Notes: generated by a model from the sequence alone, not told the origin. A DNA stretch of 64,000 bases from Porphyromonas uenonis DSM 23387 = JCM 13868 (GCF_000482365.1 NZ_KI535308.1:220323-284322), one strand, 5' to 3'; shown: positions 49,304 to 58,784, numbered from the stretch's first letter. Numbers and translations: made by a program.

Positions 49304-50641
49304 ATGAAGACAAGTGAGATCATTGCCCAGCTAGAGGCAAAGCATCCCGGCGAGCCGGAGTTCATCCAGGCTGTCCGTGAGGTCCTCCTTTCTATCGAGG
49401 ACATTTACAACCAGCATCCAGAGTTTGAGAAGAACAAGATCGTCGAGCGCCTCGTCGAGCCCGACCGTATCTTCACCTTCCGTATCCCCTGGGTGGACGA
49501 CAAGGGTGAGGTCCAGATCAACCTCGGTTACCGCGTACAGTTCAACAACGCCATTGGCCCGTACAAGGGTGGTACACGCTTCCACCACACGGTGAACCTC
49601 TCTACCCTCAAGTTCCTCGGCTTCGAGCAGACCTTCAAGAACGCCCTCTCTACACTTCCTATGGGTGGTGGTAAGGGTGGCTCTGACTTCTCTCCAAAGG
49701 GTAAGAGCGAGCGCGAGATCATGCGCTTCTGCCAGGCTTATGTCACTGAGCTCTACAAGTATATTGGCCCGGACATGGATATCCCTGCAGGCGACGTAGG
49801 TGTCGGTGGTCGTGAGGTAGGCTTTATGTACGGTATGTACAAGAAGCTCACTCGTGAGTGCACAGGTACCTTCACAGGCAAGGGTCATGAGTTCGGTGGA
49901 TCACGCCTCCGTCCAGAGTCAACGGGCTACGGCGCTATCTACATGGTCAATGATATCTGCAAGCAGCACAACATTGACTTCAAGGGCAAGACGGTCGCTG
50001 TATCAGGCTTCGGTAACGTCGCTTGGGGTGCTACCATGAAGGCTACTGAGCTAGGTGCTAAGGTTGTCTGCATCTCTGGTTCTGATGGTTACATCTACGA
50101 TGAGAACGGTGTCAGCACTCAGGAGAAGTTTGACTACATGTGCGAGCTCCGCAACAGCGGTAACGACGTCGTAGAGCCATACGCTAAGAAGTTTGGCGCT
50201 AAGTTCTTCGCAGGCAAGAAGCCCTGGGAGCACAAGGTAGATATCGCTCTCCCCTGCGCTATCCAGAACGAGCTCAACGGTGACGATGCTAAGAAACTCG
50301 TCGAGAACGGTGTAACGATCGTTGCTGAGGTTTCTAACATGGGTTGTACAGCAGAGGCTGCTGAGTACTTCGTTGAGAAGCGCATCATCTTCGCTCCTGG
50401 TAAGGCTGTCAACTGCGGTGGTGTCTCTTGCTCTTGCCTAGAGATGTCACAGAACGCAGCTCACATCTACTGGTCTGAGGCTGAGGTAGACGAGCGTCTA
50501 CACCAGATCATGAAGGACATCCACACTCAGTGCGTAGAGTACGGTAAGGAGCCAGACGGCTACATCAACTACGTCAAGGGTGCTAACATTGCCGGCTTCA
50601 TGAAGGTCGCTAAGGCAATGGTTGGTCAGGGCGTCTGCTAA
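49304..50641 (+). CDS. gdhA: Glutamate dehydrogenase (hexameric)
   Basis: 445 residues, typical of the small hexameric GDH. Substrate and catalytic region NNAIGPYKGGTRFHHTVNLS and PMGGGKGGSDFSPKGKS (catalytic Lys near residue 125). Dinucleotide fold VAVSGFGNVAWGATMKATELGAK (about 230). The enzyme reversibly deaminates glutamate to 2-oxoglutarate and ammonia, central to amino-acid fermentation in Porphyromonas. Coenzyme preference is not obvious; P. gingivalis GDH is reported to use NAD. It has its own strong promoter and two hairpins behind it, hence a monocistronic, probably highly expressed gene. Confidence 0.96.
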   Translation: MKTSEIIAQLEAKHPGEPEFIQAVREVLLSIEDIYNQHPEFEKNKIVERLVEPDRIFTFRIPWVDDKGEVQINLGYRVQFNNAIGPYKGGTRFHHTVNLSTLKFLGFEQTFKNALSTLPMGGGKGGSDFSPKGKSEREIMRFCQAYVTELYKYIGPDMDIPAGDVGVGGREVGFMYGMYKKLTRECTGTFTGKGHEFGGSRLRPESTGYGAIYMVNDICKQHNIDFKGKTVAVSGFGNVAWGATMKATELGAKVVCISGSDGYIYDENGVSTQEKFDYMCELRNSGNDVVEPYAKKFGAKFFAGKKPWEHKVDIALPCAIQNELNGDDAKKLVENGVTIVAEVSNMGCTAEAAEYFVEKRIIFAPGKAVNCGGVSCSCLEMSQNAAHIYWSEAEVDERLHQIMKDIHTQCVEYGKEPDGYINYVKGANIAGFMKVAKAMVGQGVC

Positions 50642-50658
50642 AACAGATATACAGCACA

Positions 50659-50697
50659 ATAGCCTAGCTACACACGTATGCGTGTCAGCTAGGCTAT
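50659..50697 (+). terminator. First hairpin after gdhA
   Basis: ATAGCCTAGCT (50659-50669) and AGCTAGGCTAT (50687-50697) with an inner CACAC / GTGTG stem. Confidence 0.75.
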
Positions 50698-50728
50698 AGC
50701 TTATACCTTATTTGTTTGCCTTTTCATT

Positions 50729-50766
50729 AGAGAGGGTCGCTACTCATACGAATAGCGACCCTCTCT
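50729..50766. terminator. Second, perfect hairpin between convergent gdhA and ung
   Basis: AGAGAGGGTCGCTA (50729-50742) pairs perfectly with TAGCGACCCTCTCT (50753-50766) over a 10-nt loop. It could act for both strands. Confidence 0.8.
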
Positions 50767-50775
50767 CTATCTTAT

Positions 50776-50950
50776 GAGACTGTTGCAAAAGTCAACAGTC
50801 TCACAATCTTGCTTGCAAGATTGTCTAGACTTTGCAGAAAGGATGAAGCGCAAGGCGCTGAGGGTGAGGTCTGAAGGGAGCATACCTCCGTATGTGACCG
50901 AAGCCGAATCCCGAAAGCAACACAGCGATTCGCCTTTATGCAACAGTCTC
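50776..50950 (-). mobile_element. MITE with GAGACTGTTGCA terminal inverted repeats, copy 2 (175 bp)
   Basis: GAGACTGTTGCA (50776-50787) and TGCAACAGTCTC (50939-50950) are 12-bp perfect inverted ends. Inside the left end an additional CAACAGTCTC creates a nested palindrome, followed by ACAATCTTGC / GCAAGATTGT. The rest matches copy 1 at 2522-2658 in reverse. It ends 19 bp beyond the ung stop codon. No transposase. Confidence 0.9.
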
Positions 50951-50968
50951 CTTTTGTCTACGGTCTTA

Positions 50969-51634
50969 TCACCAGCGAATCGGCTCGTAGCCGTATCGCT
51001 GTAGGTAAGCATTGGCCTTGGAAAAGTGCCGACAGCCGAAGAAGCCCCGATGAGCCGACAGCGGACTAGGATGAGGCGCCTCGAGGATGAGGTGCTTCTG
51101 ACGGTCGATCAGCGCTCGCTTGCAGCGCGCATAGTTGCCCCACAGCATGAAGACGAGGTGCTCTCTCTGGCTACTCAAGAGCGAGATGACCTCATCGGTG
51201 AAGGTCTCCCACCCGTGCCCCTGATGCGAGCCAGCTTCGTGTGCCACAACCGTGAGCGTAGCGTTTAGCAAGAGGACTCCCTGACTACACCAGGGGGTTA
51301 GATGCCCCCCGACGATCTGCGAGGGATGCCCTAGGTCAGAGGCGATCTCGGTCAATATGTTGCGCAGACTGGGTGGCACCTCGACACCCTCTGGCACGGA
51401 GAAGGCTAGCCCCTCGGCTTGCCCCACGCCGTGGTAAGGATCCTGCCCGAGGATGACGACCCGTACATCTTCGAAGGGACAAAGGTCAAAGGCTCGAAAG
51501 ATCTGTCTCCCAGGCGGGTAGATCCTCTTCGTCTGGTACTCCGAGCGCACAAAGGTGGTCAAGGTCTCAAAGTAAAACTTTCCGAACTCCTCCTCTAGCA
51601 CCCGATGCCAGCTAGGCTCTATGCGAACATTCAT
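50969..51634 (-). CDS. ung: Uracil-DNA glycosylase (family 1)
   Basis: 221 residues, normal size. Water-activating loop VVILGQDPYHGVGQAEGLAFSV with the catalytic Asp and Tyr (about residues 64-67), uracil pocket Asn in LLLNATLTV (about 124), and DNA-intercalation loop APHPSPLSAHRGFFGC with catalytic His (about 187). Removes uracil from DNA in base-excision repair. The gene is convergent with gdhA; a MITE lies immediately behind its stop. The stop codon neighbourhood (YEPIRW) suggests a complete C-terminus. Confidence 0.97.
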   Translation of the reverse strand: MNVRIEPSWHRVLEEEFGKFYFETLTTFVRSEYQTKRIYPPGRQIFRAFDLCPFEDVRVVILGQDPYHGVGQAEGLAFSVPEGVEVPPSLRNILTEIASDLGHPSQIVGGHLTPWCSQGVLLLNATLTVVAHEAGSHQGHGWETFTDEVISLLSSQREHLVFMLWGNYARCKRALIDRQKHLILEAPHPSPLSAHRGFFGCRHFSKANAYLQRYGYEPIRW

Positions 51635-51742
51635 ACGATACGGCTCTTTAGTTTTATCAAAAAGCTAAGCGAGTCTCCTCTGAGCAACGGTACTGGTGTC
51701 GCTACTTGAGAAGACTCGCATATGATGGTCGGTAAGCTAGGA

Positions 51743-53053
51743 CTACTTGCCCCAGCGCTTGATGACAGCCTCTTGTAGCATCTCCCTAAACTTAGGATGT
51801 GCGATGCCGATCAGCGCCTCAGCGCGCTCACGAGCCGTCTTGCCACGGAGGCGCGCTATGCCATACTCCGTGATGACATAGTCCACATCGTTGCGACCAG
51901 TGGTCACCGCTGCGCCCTCTGCTAGAGTAGGCACGATACGGCTGATCTCACCACCCTTGGCTGTAGAGGCGAAGGCGAGGATACTGCGGCCACCCTTGGA
52001 GCGTCTGGCTCCACGCATGAAGTCTACCTGACCGCCAGAGCCACTCAGCATATTGTAGCCGATGCTCTCGGCATTGACCTGACCGAGCAGGTCGATCTCT
52101 AGGCAAGAATTGATCGAAACCATGTTGTCGATGCTTGCCACGACAAAGGGATCATTCGTATAGCTCACAGGATACATCTCGACCTCCTCATTGTGGTCGA
52201 AGAAGTCGTACAGCTCCTTCGTACCCATCGCAAAGGCCGTAACCACCTTGTTGGGGTTGCGCGTCTTACGCTTGCCCGTGATGACACCCTCACGCATCAG
52301 CTTCATGACACCATCGGTAATCATCTCAGAGTGGATACCTAGATCCTTGCGATCCTTAAGGTTGCTCAGGACTGCATCTGGGATAGCACCAATGCCTAGC
52401 TGTAGCGTGTCGCCATCCTTGATCATCGAAGCACAGATCTCACCGATCTTGCGCTCGATCTCACCAGGCACAGCGGGTGGAACCTCGGGCACAGCCGTGC
52501 TCACCTCGATGATATGATCCAGCTTCGTCACATGGATCAGGTTGTCGCCACCGATGAAGGGGAGCTGATCATTGACCTCTGCGATCACAACACGAGCAGC
52601 CTCCGTAGCGGGTTTGGTGTAGTCGCACGAGAGACTGAAGGAGCAGTAGCCCTCTTCATTGGGTCTAGTCAACTGCACGATAGCTACATCCACAGGGTAG
52701 AAACCATCGGTAAAAAGCCCTGGCACCTCGTGAAAGTGGCAGGGGAAGAAGTCCACTAACCCCGCACGGCACGCCTTACGAGCGTTAGCCTCCAGGAAGT
52801 TGATCTTGAGATTGAAGTGCTGCGCTATCTCAGGTGTAAACTGGTAGCCAGCGCCATAATACAGGACGTGAAAGATATTACCTGTGGGTAGCTCTGCGAC
52901 ATGCTCCATCATACTCTTGAGAGTTGTGTCTGGGGCGGCAGCCGCATGACCTACGACAATGTTACACCCCTCTGTGAGCTCCTTCTTGAGGGCTGCTAGG
53001 GGGGTGGTCAGGTGAGATTGATAATAGGACTTCCAGTCCTGATTCTTTTGCAT
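51743..53053 (-). CDS. Acetyl-CoA hydrolase/transferase family CoA-transferase (4-hydroxybutyrate or butyrate type)
   Basis: 436 residues. CoA-transferase family I-like cat1/cat2 fold: VVGHAAAAPDTTLKSM near the N-terminus, GDTLQLGIGAIPDAVLS (about 215-231) and catalytic Glu in LGIHSEMITDG (about 243). The C-terminal GSGGQVDFMRGARRSKGGRS and DYVITEYGIARLRGKT motifs are typical of 4-hydroxybutyrate CoA-transferase and butyryl-CoA:acetate CoA-transferase. Suggested role: moving CoA between acetate and a C4 acid at the end of amino-acid fermentation; the alcohol dehydrogenase gene upstream would act on the C4 semialdehyde or aldehyde. It has its own -7 box, so regulation may be separate. Confidence 0.88.
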   Translation of the reverse strand: MQKNQDWKSYYQSHLTTPLAALKKELTEGCNIVVGHAAAAPDTTLKSMMEHVAELPTGNIFHVLYYGAGYQFTPEIAQHFNLKINFLEANARKACRAGLVDFFPCHFHEVPGLFTDGFYPVDVAIVQLTRPNEEGYCSFSLSCDYTKPATEAARVVIAEVNDQLPFIGGDNLIHVTKLDHIIEVSTAVPEVPPAVPGEIERKIGEICASMIKDGDTLQLGIGAIPDAVLSNLKDRKDLGIHSEMITDGVMKLMREGVITGKRKTRNPNKVVTAFAMGTKELYDFFDHNEEVEMYPVSYTNDPFVVASIDNMVSINSCLEIDLLGQVNAESIGYNMLSGSGGQVDFMRGARRSKGGRSILAFASTAKGGEISRIVPTLAEGAAVTTGRNDVDYVITEYGIARLRGKTARERAEALIGIAHPKFREMLQEAVIKRWGK

Positions 53054-53163
53054 AGTGTATCTTGCTTATCTGTTGTTTGAAATGATGTCTACACTTAACT
53101 CTTGGAGGTGCAGCCCCGCCCATATGAACTTAGAGCGAGGAGCGCCTCAAGCTTTATCGGATA

Positions 53164-53171
53164 CAAAGATA
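53164..53171 (-). promoter_or_regulatory. -7 element of the CoA-transferase gene
   Basis: Minus-strand TATCTTTG fits TAnnTTTG, about 110 nt before the start codon and inside the gap after the dehydrogenase gene. No clear -33. Confidence 0.5.
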
Positions 53172-53191
53172 CACATTCTTACGGAAGCGAC

Positions 53192-54355
53192 TTACTCGTA
53201 AGCCAACTCCAGGATCTGTCGTACGATCTCGGGCGTCATATTCTGATGCTCTCCGAGCACGGTACCACGCTCCGTGAAGCGACGTACCACTTCGTCGATC
53301 ACCTCATGAGGAACCTCCGCATCGCGTAGCGTGACCGAAAGACCGAGCTTAGCAAAGAACTGCTTCGTCGCCTCGATAGCCGCCGTGATAGCATGATCCT
53401 CGCCTTGGCACGCCTGAGGGGTCAAGCCCCATATGCGAGCCGCATATTGTAAGAGCTTGTCCTGCTTGCCTAGATGGCGCATCACCTGCAGCGTAGCGGG
53501 CAGGATGATGGCGAGCGTATGGCCGTGCGTTAGTCCCGTCAGGGCGGTCACCTCGTGACCTATGTAGTGCGTGCTCCAGTCTTGGTCTACGCCCCACGAG
53601 AGGTAGCCATTGAGCCCCACGGTAGCGCAGAGCATGAACTCGCCCATCAGGTCGACATCCTGATGATTGTGCGTCAGCCCTGGGGCTATCTCAATGAGCG
53701 TCTGTAGCACTCCCTCAGCCATACGATCCATCAGGAGCGGACTCCGCATCGTCGTCATGTATTGCTCCATAACATGGACGAAGGTATCAGCCAGTCCGCA
53801 CGCCACCTGGTAAGGCGGTAGCGAGGTCGGCACATGAGGGTCTAGAATAGCAAAGCATGGATGCTTACTCGAGAATGAATACTTCTCCTGCGTCTCACGA
53901 CAAGAGATGACACCTCCACTATTCATCTCCGACCCCGTAGCAGGGATCGTGAGTACGACCCCAAGAGGTAGATGCTCGCCCCTATGCTTGCCAGCACGGA
54001 CTATATCCCAGGGGTCCTGGTCACTACACATCGCAGCGATGATCAGCTTGCTCGCGTCGATGACTGAGCCGCCACCCACGGCTAGGACAAAGTCGCACTG
54101 CTCCTGACGACCCAGCTCGACAGCCTTACGGATCGTCTCGACCGTAGGATTGGACTCGATGCCCCAGAACTCCGTCACCGAGCGTCCCTCCAGTGCTTGG
54201 CACACGGCATCGTAGACGCCATTGCTGCGTATACTGCCACCGCCCATCACAAGGAGAACGCGGTAGTGTGGATCAATGAGCCGAGGAAGCTCGACAATGC
54301 GTCCCTCGCCGAAGACAAGCTTCGTGGGATTGTAGTATGTGAAGGGTTGTATCAT
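53192..54355 (-). CDS. Iron-containing alcohol dehydrogenase (YqhD / butanol dehydrogenase type)
   Basis: 387 residues. Group III Fe-ADH: NAD(P) motif VLLVMGGGSIRSNGVYD (about residues 33-49), VLAVGGGSVIDASKLI (about 95), TIPATGSEMNSGGV, and metal ligands in ACGLADTFVHVMEQY (Asp, His) and GLTHGHTLAIILP (His). The N-terminus FTYYNPTKLVFGEG is typical of NADPH-preferring YqhD/BdhA enzymes, as in butanol or aldehyde reduction. Lies upstream of, and in the same direction as, the CoA-transferase, with 138 nt between. Together they suggest C4 fermentation; a 4-hydroxybutyrate dehydrogenase role is possible but not shown. Confidence 0.9.
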   Translation of the reverse strand: MIQPFTYYNPTKLVFGEGRIVELPRLIDPHYRVLLVMGGGSIRSNGVYDAVCQALEGRSVTEFWGIESNPTVETIRKAVELGRQEQCDFVLAVGGGSVIDASKLIIAAMCSDQDPWDIVRAGKHRGEHLPLGVVLTIPATGSEMNSGGVISCRETQEKYSFSSKHPCFAILDPHVPTSLPPYQVACGLADTFVHVMEQYMTTMRSPLLMDRMAEGVLQTLIEIAPGLTHNHQDVDLMGEFMLCATVGLNGYLSWGVDQDWSTHYIGHEVTALTGLTHGHTLAIILPATLQVMRHLGKQDKLLQYAARIWGLTPQACQGEDHAITAAIEATKQFFAKLGLSVTLRDAEVPHEVIDEVVRRFTERGTVLGEHQNMTPEIVRQILELAYE

Positions 54356-54412
54356 GCTTCTTGGTAGATTAAAGTGTGAATTAAAAGATTAGCTTCGTAG
54401 CCTTGCCTAGAG

Positions 54413-54420
54413 CAAATATA
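54413..54420 (-). promoter_or_regulatory. -7 element for the alcohol dehydrogenase gene
   Basis: Minus-strand TATATTTG fits TAnnTTTG, 58 nt before the start codon, overlapping the end of the ppx region. Confidence 0.5.
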
Positions 54421-54425
54421 CAAGT

Positions 54426-55328
54426 TTAGTCTGTGACCTGCAGGTAAAGCTGATCGATGATGCCGTCCGCCACGCCAATCGTTGGCACGATCACCTGATC
54501 GGCGTGCAGGGCAGCAACAACTCTGGTGAAAAGCTCGCCCGCCGGGACGATCACATCGGAGCGGTCGGGCTTCAGATTAAAGCGGGTCATCCGCTGCTCA
54601 TCTGTCAGCGCCGCAAGCGTCTCGTAGATCTCCTGTAGCGCTTCAGCAGAGATAAAGCGGGTATCAGGCTTGGCAAGGTCAGTCGTGCCATTGAGCCGAG
54701 CAAGCCGATTGATGTTGCCACCCGTACCAACGATGGTTGCAGCTCCATACTGACTGTACAGATCCGCGAGGTACTGGTCAAAAGCCTCGAAGGTTGCATC
54801 CCGCACCACCCCGCTCAGCATACGCACCGTGCCGATGTCAAAGGAGCGAGTCGCGACAGGCTCTCCACCCACATAGAGGTTCAACTCTGTACTACCTCCG
54901 CCCACATCCACAAAGAGGTAGTTGCGATCTGTCGTGATGACACGATGTACCTTACTTTGCGCCACGAGAGCTGCTTCCTCCTCGCCAGAGATCACCTCTA
55001 TCTCTATGCCTGTCTTACGGAGCACCTTGTCCACGATCTCCTGAGCATTGCTCGCCTCGCGCATCGCTGAGGTAGCACAAGCGCGGTAGTGAGCCACGTC
55101 GTAGATCTTCATCAGATGCTTGTAGACCTTCATGAGAGAGAGTATATCACGCTGCTTCCTCTTAGATATCTGCCCAGAGATAAAAGCATCTTCGCCCAGT
55201 CGGAGTGGCACACGCAAGAGCTGCACCTTGCTGAGCGGTTGCTCGGAGAGGTCACTATTGACGCACTTGATGAGGAGCCGCACGGCATTTGAGCCGATGT
55301 CAATGGCGGCGAGGTTAAGCTTTCTCAT
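54426..55328 (-). CDS. ppx: Ppx/GppA family exopolyphosphatase
   Basis: 300 residues, the short form lacking the C-terminal HD-like domain. Actin-like ATPase fold: phosphate-1 motif LAAIDIGSNAVRLLI (about residues 6-20), catalytic Glu in ISGEEEAALVA (about 116), phosphate-2 motif YLFVDVGGGSTEL (about 138), and TIVGTGGNINRLA. It hydrolyses polyphosphate from the end, or guanosine pentaphosphate. Its start overlaps the ppk stop by 4 bases, so synthesis and breakdown of polyphosphate are made from one transcript, a common arrangement. The C-terminus ends IIDQLYLQVTD, so it is complete. Confidence 0.93.
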   Translation of the reverse strand: MRKLNLAAIDIGSNAVRLLIKCVNSDLSEQPLSKVQLLRVPLRLGEDAFISGQISKRKQRDILSLMKVYKHLMKIYDVAHYRACATSAMREASNAQEIVDKVLRKTGIEIEVISGEEEAALVAQSKVHRVITTDRNYLFVDVGGGSTELNLYVGGEPVATRSFDIGTVRMLSGVVRDATFEAFDQYLADLYSQYGAATIVGTGGNINRLARLNGTTDLAKPDTRFISAEALQEIYETLAALTDEQRMTRFNLKPDRSDVIVPAGELFTRVVAALHADQVIVPTIGVADGIIDQLYLQVTD

Positions 55329-57424
55329 ATCTTCGTATCAGTGTCTATGTCTTGTTGTAGGTAGTAAGCGTAGAGATCAGTCTGCGAGCGGTACCATGGC
55401 GTCGGAGCATCCTCACGCCGAGGACGCCCGTCGTGACTATTGACGTAGTGTCCCTGCGATACATCTTGCAGTCCGCATGCCACGATGTGATGCAGGTCTC
55501 GCTGTATCTCCTTATCGTAGACAGGAGCGACCACCTCGATACGACGATCTAGGTTGCGCTGCATCCAGTCGGCCGAGCCGATGAAGTAGAGCGGATCGTC
55601 ATTATTGCAAAAGATAAAGATGCGCGAGTGCTCCAGATAACGATCTATGATGCCGTAGACGCGAATGTTTTCGCTCACTCCCTTGACACCCGGCACTAGC
55701 GAACAGTTGCCACGCACCAAGAGATCAATGTCCACACCCGCCTGAGAGGCGGCGTAGAGACGCTTGATGAGGGCGGGGTCGACGATGTGATTCACCTTTA
55801 TCATAATGTACGCAGGCTTGCCAGCAAGCTTATTTTTGATCTCCCGATTGATCAGAGCGATAAAGCGACGGCGCATATCATTTGGCGAAACCAGTAACTC
55901 CTTAAAGCGAGTATCCAAGTAAGGCTTCTCGATGTACTTAAAGACATCCGCCACCTCTTTCGCTACATTCTTATTGGCCGTCATAAGCATCACGTCAGTG
56001 TAGACACGCGCTGTGCCCTCGTGCATATTGCCCGTACCGATGCAGGCTATATCTCCATGTCGGGTCGTGATATGGACCAGCTTGCTGTGTATCTTCAGCG
56101 TCTCAGGACCAAAGAGCACATTGATACCCGCCTCGATCATCTCCTTAGCCCAGGCTATGTTGCTCTCCTCGTCAAAGCGCGCCAGTAGCTCCACGACGAC
56201 CGTCACCTTCTTACCGTTCTTAGCCGCAGCAATCAGGGCGTTGATCACGTTCGAGTCCTTAGCGACACGGTAGAGCGTACACTTGATCTCCCGCACCTCA
56301 TCGCTAATAGCTGCCTCACGGAGGAGGCGCAGGAAGCGGTTAAAGCTGTGATAGGGGAAGTGCAAGTGCCGGTCTTGATGCAGCACCTGATCGATCATAC
56401 TCTCCGTGAAGTCGATGCCATCGCCTAGGATCGGCGTCTGTGGCGGATTGCACAAGTCTTGGCGACCGCACTTGGGGAAGTCCATCAGGTCACGCAAGTT
56501 GTGGTAGCGCCCGCCAGCCACTTTGGCATCGTTGCTGTCTAGTCCCGCCTTACGAAAGATCTTATTGCGCAGTGAGCCAGGCATATCGGCATCGTAGACC
56601 ACACGGAGCATCTCGCCCTTGCGACGACGACGCAGCCCCTTGGAGACACGCTGCACCACCCCTACATCGACATCCTCCTCACGGATGTCCATCTCCGCAT
56701 CCTTGGTAAACTTGAAGGTGTAAGCCTCAAAGTCATTGCACCGCGTGCCCGCAAAGATATACTTAAGGTTGAAGCGAATCACATCATCGAGAAACATGAT
56801 GCAGACCCTCCCCTCCTCGTCGTCAGCGATGCGGATGAATCGGCCGAACTTCTCTACGGGAGCCTTGATGATGCCGACGCTCTGACGCAGTGGTTTGTCA
56901 CACCCCGGCTCTAGCTCTTTCATCTGCACAGCTAGGTAGATAGACTCCTCTATCTGATCTGCCGAAAAGTCCATCTTGCGCAGCGAGAGCGGATTGGTAC
57001 TCGCTCCCAGTTTCCTAATGTAGAAGTCAAAGACCTGCTCCTTCTGTCGGGGCGTCAGTTCCAGCTCATTGACCACTCGTATACCAGCCTCTTCGAGATC
57101 ATCCAGAGCCTGCTGAAAGTTCTCCTCAAAGGTCTCAGCGTACTCCTTATTGAGCTTGTAGATCTTACGCAGCGTCCGCTCCGCCTCCTTACGTTGCGGT
57201 GCTGATAAGTCCTCGTCCTCTGCGATACGACGTAGCGAAGCCACACGCACACGAAAGAACTCGTCCAGATTGTTTGAGTAGATGCCTAGGAAGTTTAGTC
57301 GCTCCATCAGCGGGACATCCTCTCGAGCACTCTCTAGGAGGATGCGCCGATTGAAGGACATCCAGCTTACATCTCGATCTATGTAGGGGAATTTGTTCAC
57401 TTTGCGTTTCGTTGTTTTGCCCAT
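55325..57424 (-). CDS. ppk: Polyphosphate kinase (PPK1)
   Basis: 699 residues, normal for PPK1. N-terminal domain YIDRDVSWMSFNRRILLESA (about 13-32), head domain, and two phospholipase-D-like catalytic domains with the autophosphorylated His in GPETLKIHSKLVHITTR (about residues 435-450) and the second His in PYLEHSRIFIFCN-like YLEHSRIFIF (about 600). YFIGSADWMQRNLDRRIEVV contributes to ATP binding. Makes inorganic polyphosphate from ATP at the membrane. Coupled to ppx by a 4-base overlap. A -7 box (57450-57457) precedes it. Confidence 0.96.
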   Translation of the reverse strand: MGKTTKRKVNKFPYIDRDVSWMSFNRRILLESAREDVPLMERLNFLGIYSNNLDEFFRVRVASLRRIAEDEDLSAPQRKEAERTLRKIYKLNKEYAETFEENFQQALDDLEEAGIRVVNELELTPRQKEQVFDFYIRKLGASTNPLSLRKMDFSADQIEESIYLAVQMKELEPGCDKPLRQSVGIIKAPVEKFGRFIRIADDEEGRVCIMFLDDVIRFNLKYIFAGTRCNDFEAYTFKFTKDAEMDIREEDVDVGVVQRVSKGLRRRRKGEMLRVVYDADMPGSLRNKIFRKAGLDSNDAKVAGGRYHNLRDLMDFPKCGRQDLCNPPQTPILGDGIDFTESMIDQVLHQDRHLHFPYHSFNRFLRLLREAAISDEVREIKCTLYRVAKDSNVINALIAAAKNGKKVTVVVELLARFDEESNIAWAKEMIEAGINVLFGPETLKIHSKLVHITTRHGDIACIGTGNMHEGTARVYTDVMLMTANKNVAKEVADVFKYIEKPYLDTRFKELLVSPNDMRRRFIALINREIKNKLAGKPAYIMIKVNHIVDPALIKRLYAASQAGVDIDLLVRGNCSLVPGVKGVSENIRVYGIIDRYLEHSRIFIFCNNDDPLYFIGSADWMQRNLDRRIEVVAPVYDKEIQRDLHHIVACGLQDVSQGHYVNSHDGRPRREDAPTPWYRSQTDLYAYYLQQDIDTDTKI

Positions 57425-57449
57425 AAGTTGCGATACAATGGTATTGAGG

Positions 57450-57457
57450 CAAATGTA
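57450..57457 (-). promoter_or_regulatory. -7 element of ppk-ppx
   Basis: Minus-strand TACATTTG fits TAnnTTTG, about 26 nt before the ppk start. Confidence 0.55.
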
Positions 57458-57503
57458 CTACTTGTATGTTGAGGATCTGTTAAGAAACAGTGTACCCCCC
57501 GCT

Positions 57504-58742
57504 CTAATCACGGCGGAAGATGTCTCGTGTGTAGACCCGCTCGGCGACATCGTCAAGATCAGCGTGGTAGCGGTTCGTAATAATCGCCTGAGAGCGAGCC
57601 TTAAAGGTCGCTAAGTCATTCTCCACAAGGCTCCCGAAGAAGGTCGTATGCTGAGCCAGCGTAGGCTCGTAGATGATCACCTTAGCCCCCTTTGCCTTGA
57701 TGCGCTTCATCACCCCCTGGATCGAGGAGTGGCGGAAGTTGTCGCTGTGGCTCTTCATCGTCAGGCGGTAGATGCCGATGACGCACTCACGCTCTTGCGT
57801 CGGGTCGTACTGATTCTCCTCCATATAACTATAGTAGCCCGCCATCTTGAGGACCTGATCAGCGATGAAGTCCTTGCGCGTACGATTGCTCGCCACGATC
57901 GCGCCGATGATATTTTGTGGCACAGCATCGTAATTAGCAAGGAGCTGCTTCGTATCCTTAGGCAGGCAGTAGCCTCCATAGCCAAAGGAGGGATTGTTGT
58001 AATGATCGCCAATGCGAGGATCTAGGCAGACGCCCTCAATGATGCTCTTGCTATCCAACTCCTTGAGCTCGGCATAGGTGTCTAGCTCGTTGAAGTAGGA
58101 GACCCGCAGCGCTAAGTAAGTATTGGCAAAAAGCTTGACCGCCTCAGCCTCCGTCGTACCCATCAGCAGCACAGGCATATCTTGGCGAATGGCCCCCTCA
58201 CGTATCAGCTCGGCAAAGCGCTCAGCACGCTCTCGCTGATGGCTACTTTGCTTGTCATAACCCACGATAATGCGCGAAGGGTAAAGGTTGTCGTAGAGCG
58301 CCTTGCTCTCACGAAGGAACTCTGGCGCAAAGAGTATATCCTCGTACCCCATCAACTCGCGCAGGTGAGCCGTGTAGCCCACGGGCACCGTTGACTTAAT
58401 CACAATCGTCGCTGCAGGGTTGCAGGCTCGTACGGTAGTGACCACCACCTCGACAGCAGAGGTGTTGAAGAAGTTCTGCACTGAGTCATAGTTAGTCGGC
58501 GTGGCCACCACGACAAAGTCCGCCCCTCGATAAGCCTCCTCGGCATCTAGCGTAGCACGCAGCCGAAGCTGTCGTGTCGCCAAGTACTCCTCGAGGTAGT
58601 CATCCTGTATCGGTGACTGACGCTGATTGATCAGGTCCACCCGCTCGGGCAGGACGTCCACGCCCACCACCTCGTGGTGCTGCGCCAGGAGCACCGCCAC
58701 CGAGAGTCCCACATAGCCCATGCCTGCGACTGCTATCTTCAT
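57504..58742 (-). CDS. ugd: UDP-glucose 6-dehydrogenase
   Basis: 412 residues from ATG 58742; a frame extending to 58790 adds 16 residues ahead of the nucleotide fold and is not used. NAD fold [20 protein letters not shown], catalytic Cys in [19 protein letters not shown] (about residue 257), RPEFLRE-like [20 protein letters not shown], and [14 protein letters not shown] near the end. It resembles the enterobacterial Ugd closely throughout ([29 protein letters not shown] at the end), apart from an insertion of about 17 residues after [13 protein letters not shown] ([18 protein letters not shown]). Makes UDP-glucuronate for capsule, exopolysaccharide or LPS sugars. No other sugar-nucleotide genes are adjacent. 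Confidence 0.95.
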   Translation of the reverse strand: MKIAVAGMGYVGLSVAVLLAQHHEVVGVDVLPERVDLINQRQSPIQDDYLEEYLATRQLRLRATLDAEEAYRGADFVVVATPTNYDSVQNFFNTSAVEVVVTTVRACNPAATIVIKSTVPVGYTAHLRELMGYEDILFAPEFLRESKALYDNLYPSRIIVGYDKQSSHQRERAERFAELIREGAIRQDMPVLLMGTTEAEAVKLFANTYLALRVSYFNELDTYAELKELDSKSIIEGVCLDPRIGDHYNNPSFGYGGYCLPKDTKQLLANYDAVPQNIIGAIVASNRTRKDFIADQVLKMAGYYSYMEENQYDPTQERECVIGIYRLTMKSHSDNFRHSSIQGVMKRIKAKGAKVIIYEPTLAQHTTFFGSLVENDLATFKARSQAIITNRYHADLDDVAERVYTRDIFRRD

Positions 58743-58776
58743 ACGTTCAGAGATTAGATTGTAGTAAGTGTCTGGA

Positions 58777-58784
58777 CAAAAATA
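58777..58784 (-). promoter_or_regulatory. -7 element of ugd
   Basis: Minus-strand TATTTTTG fits TAnnTTTG, 35 nt before the start codon. Confidence 0.5.
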
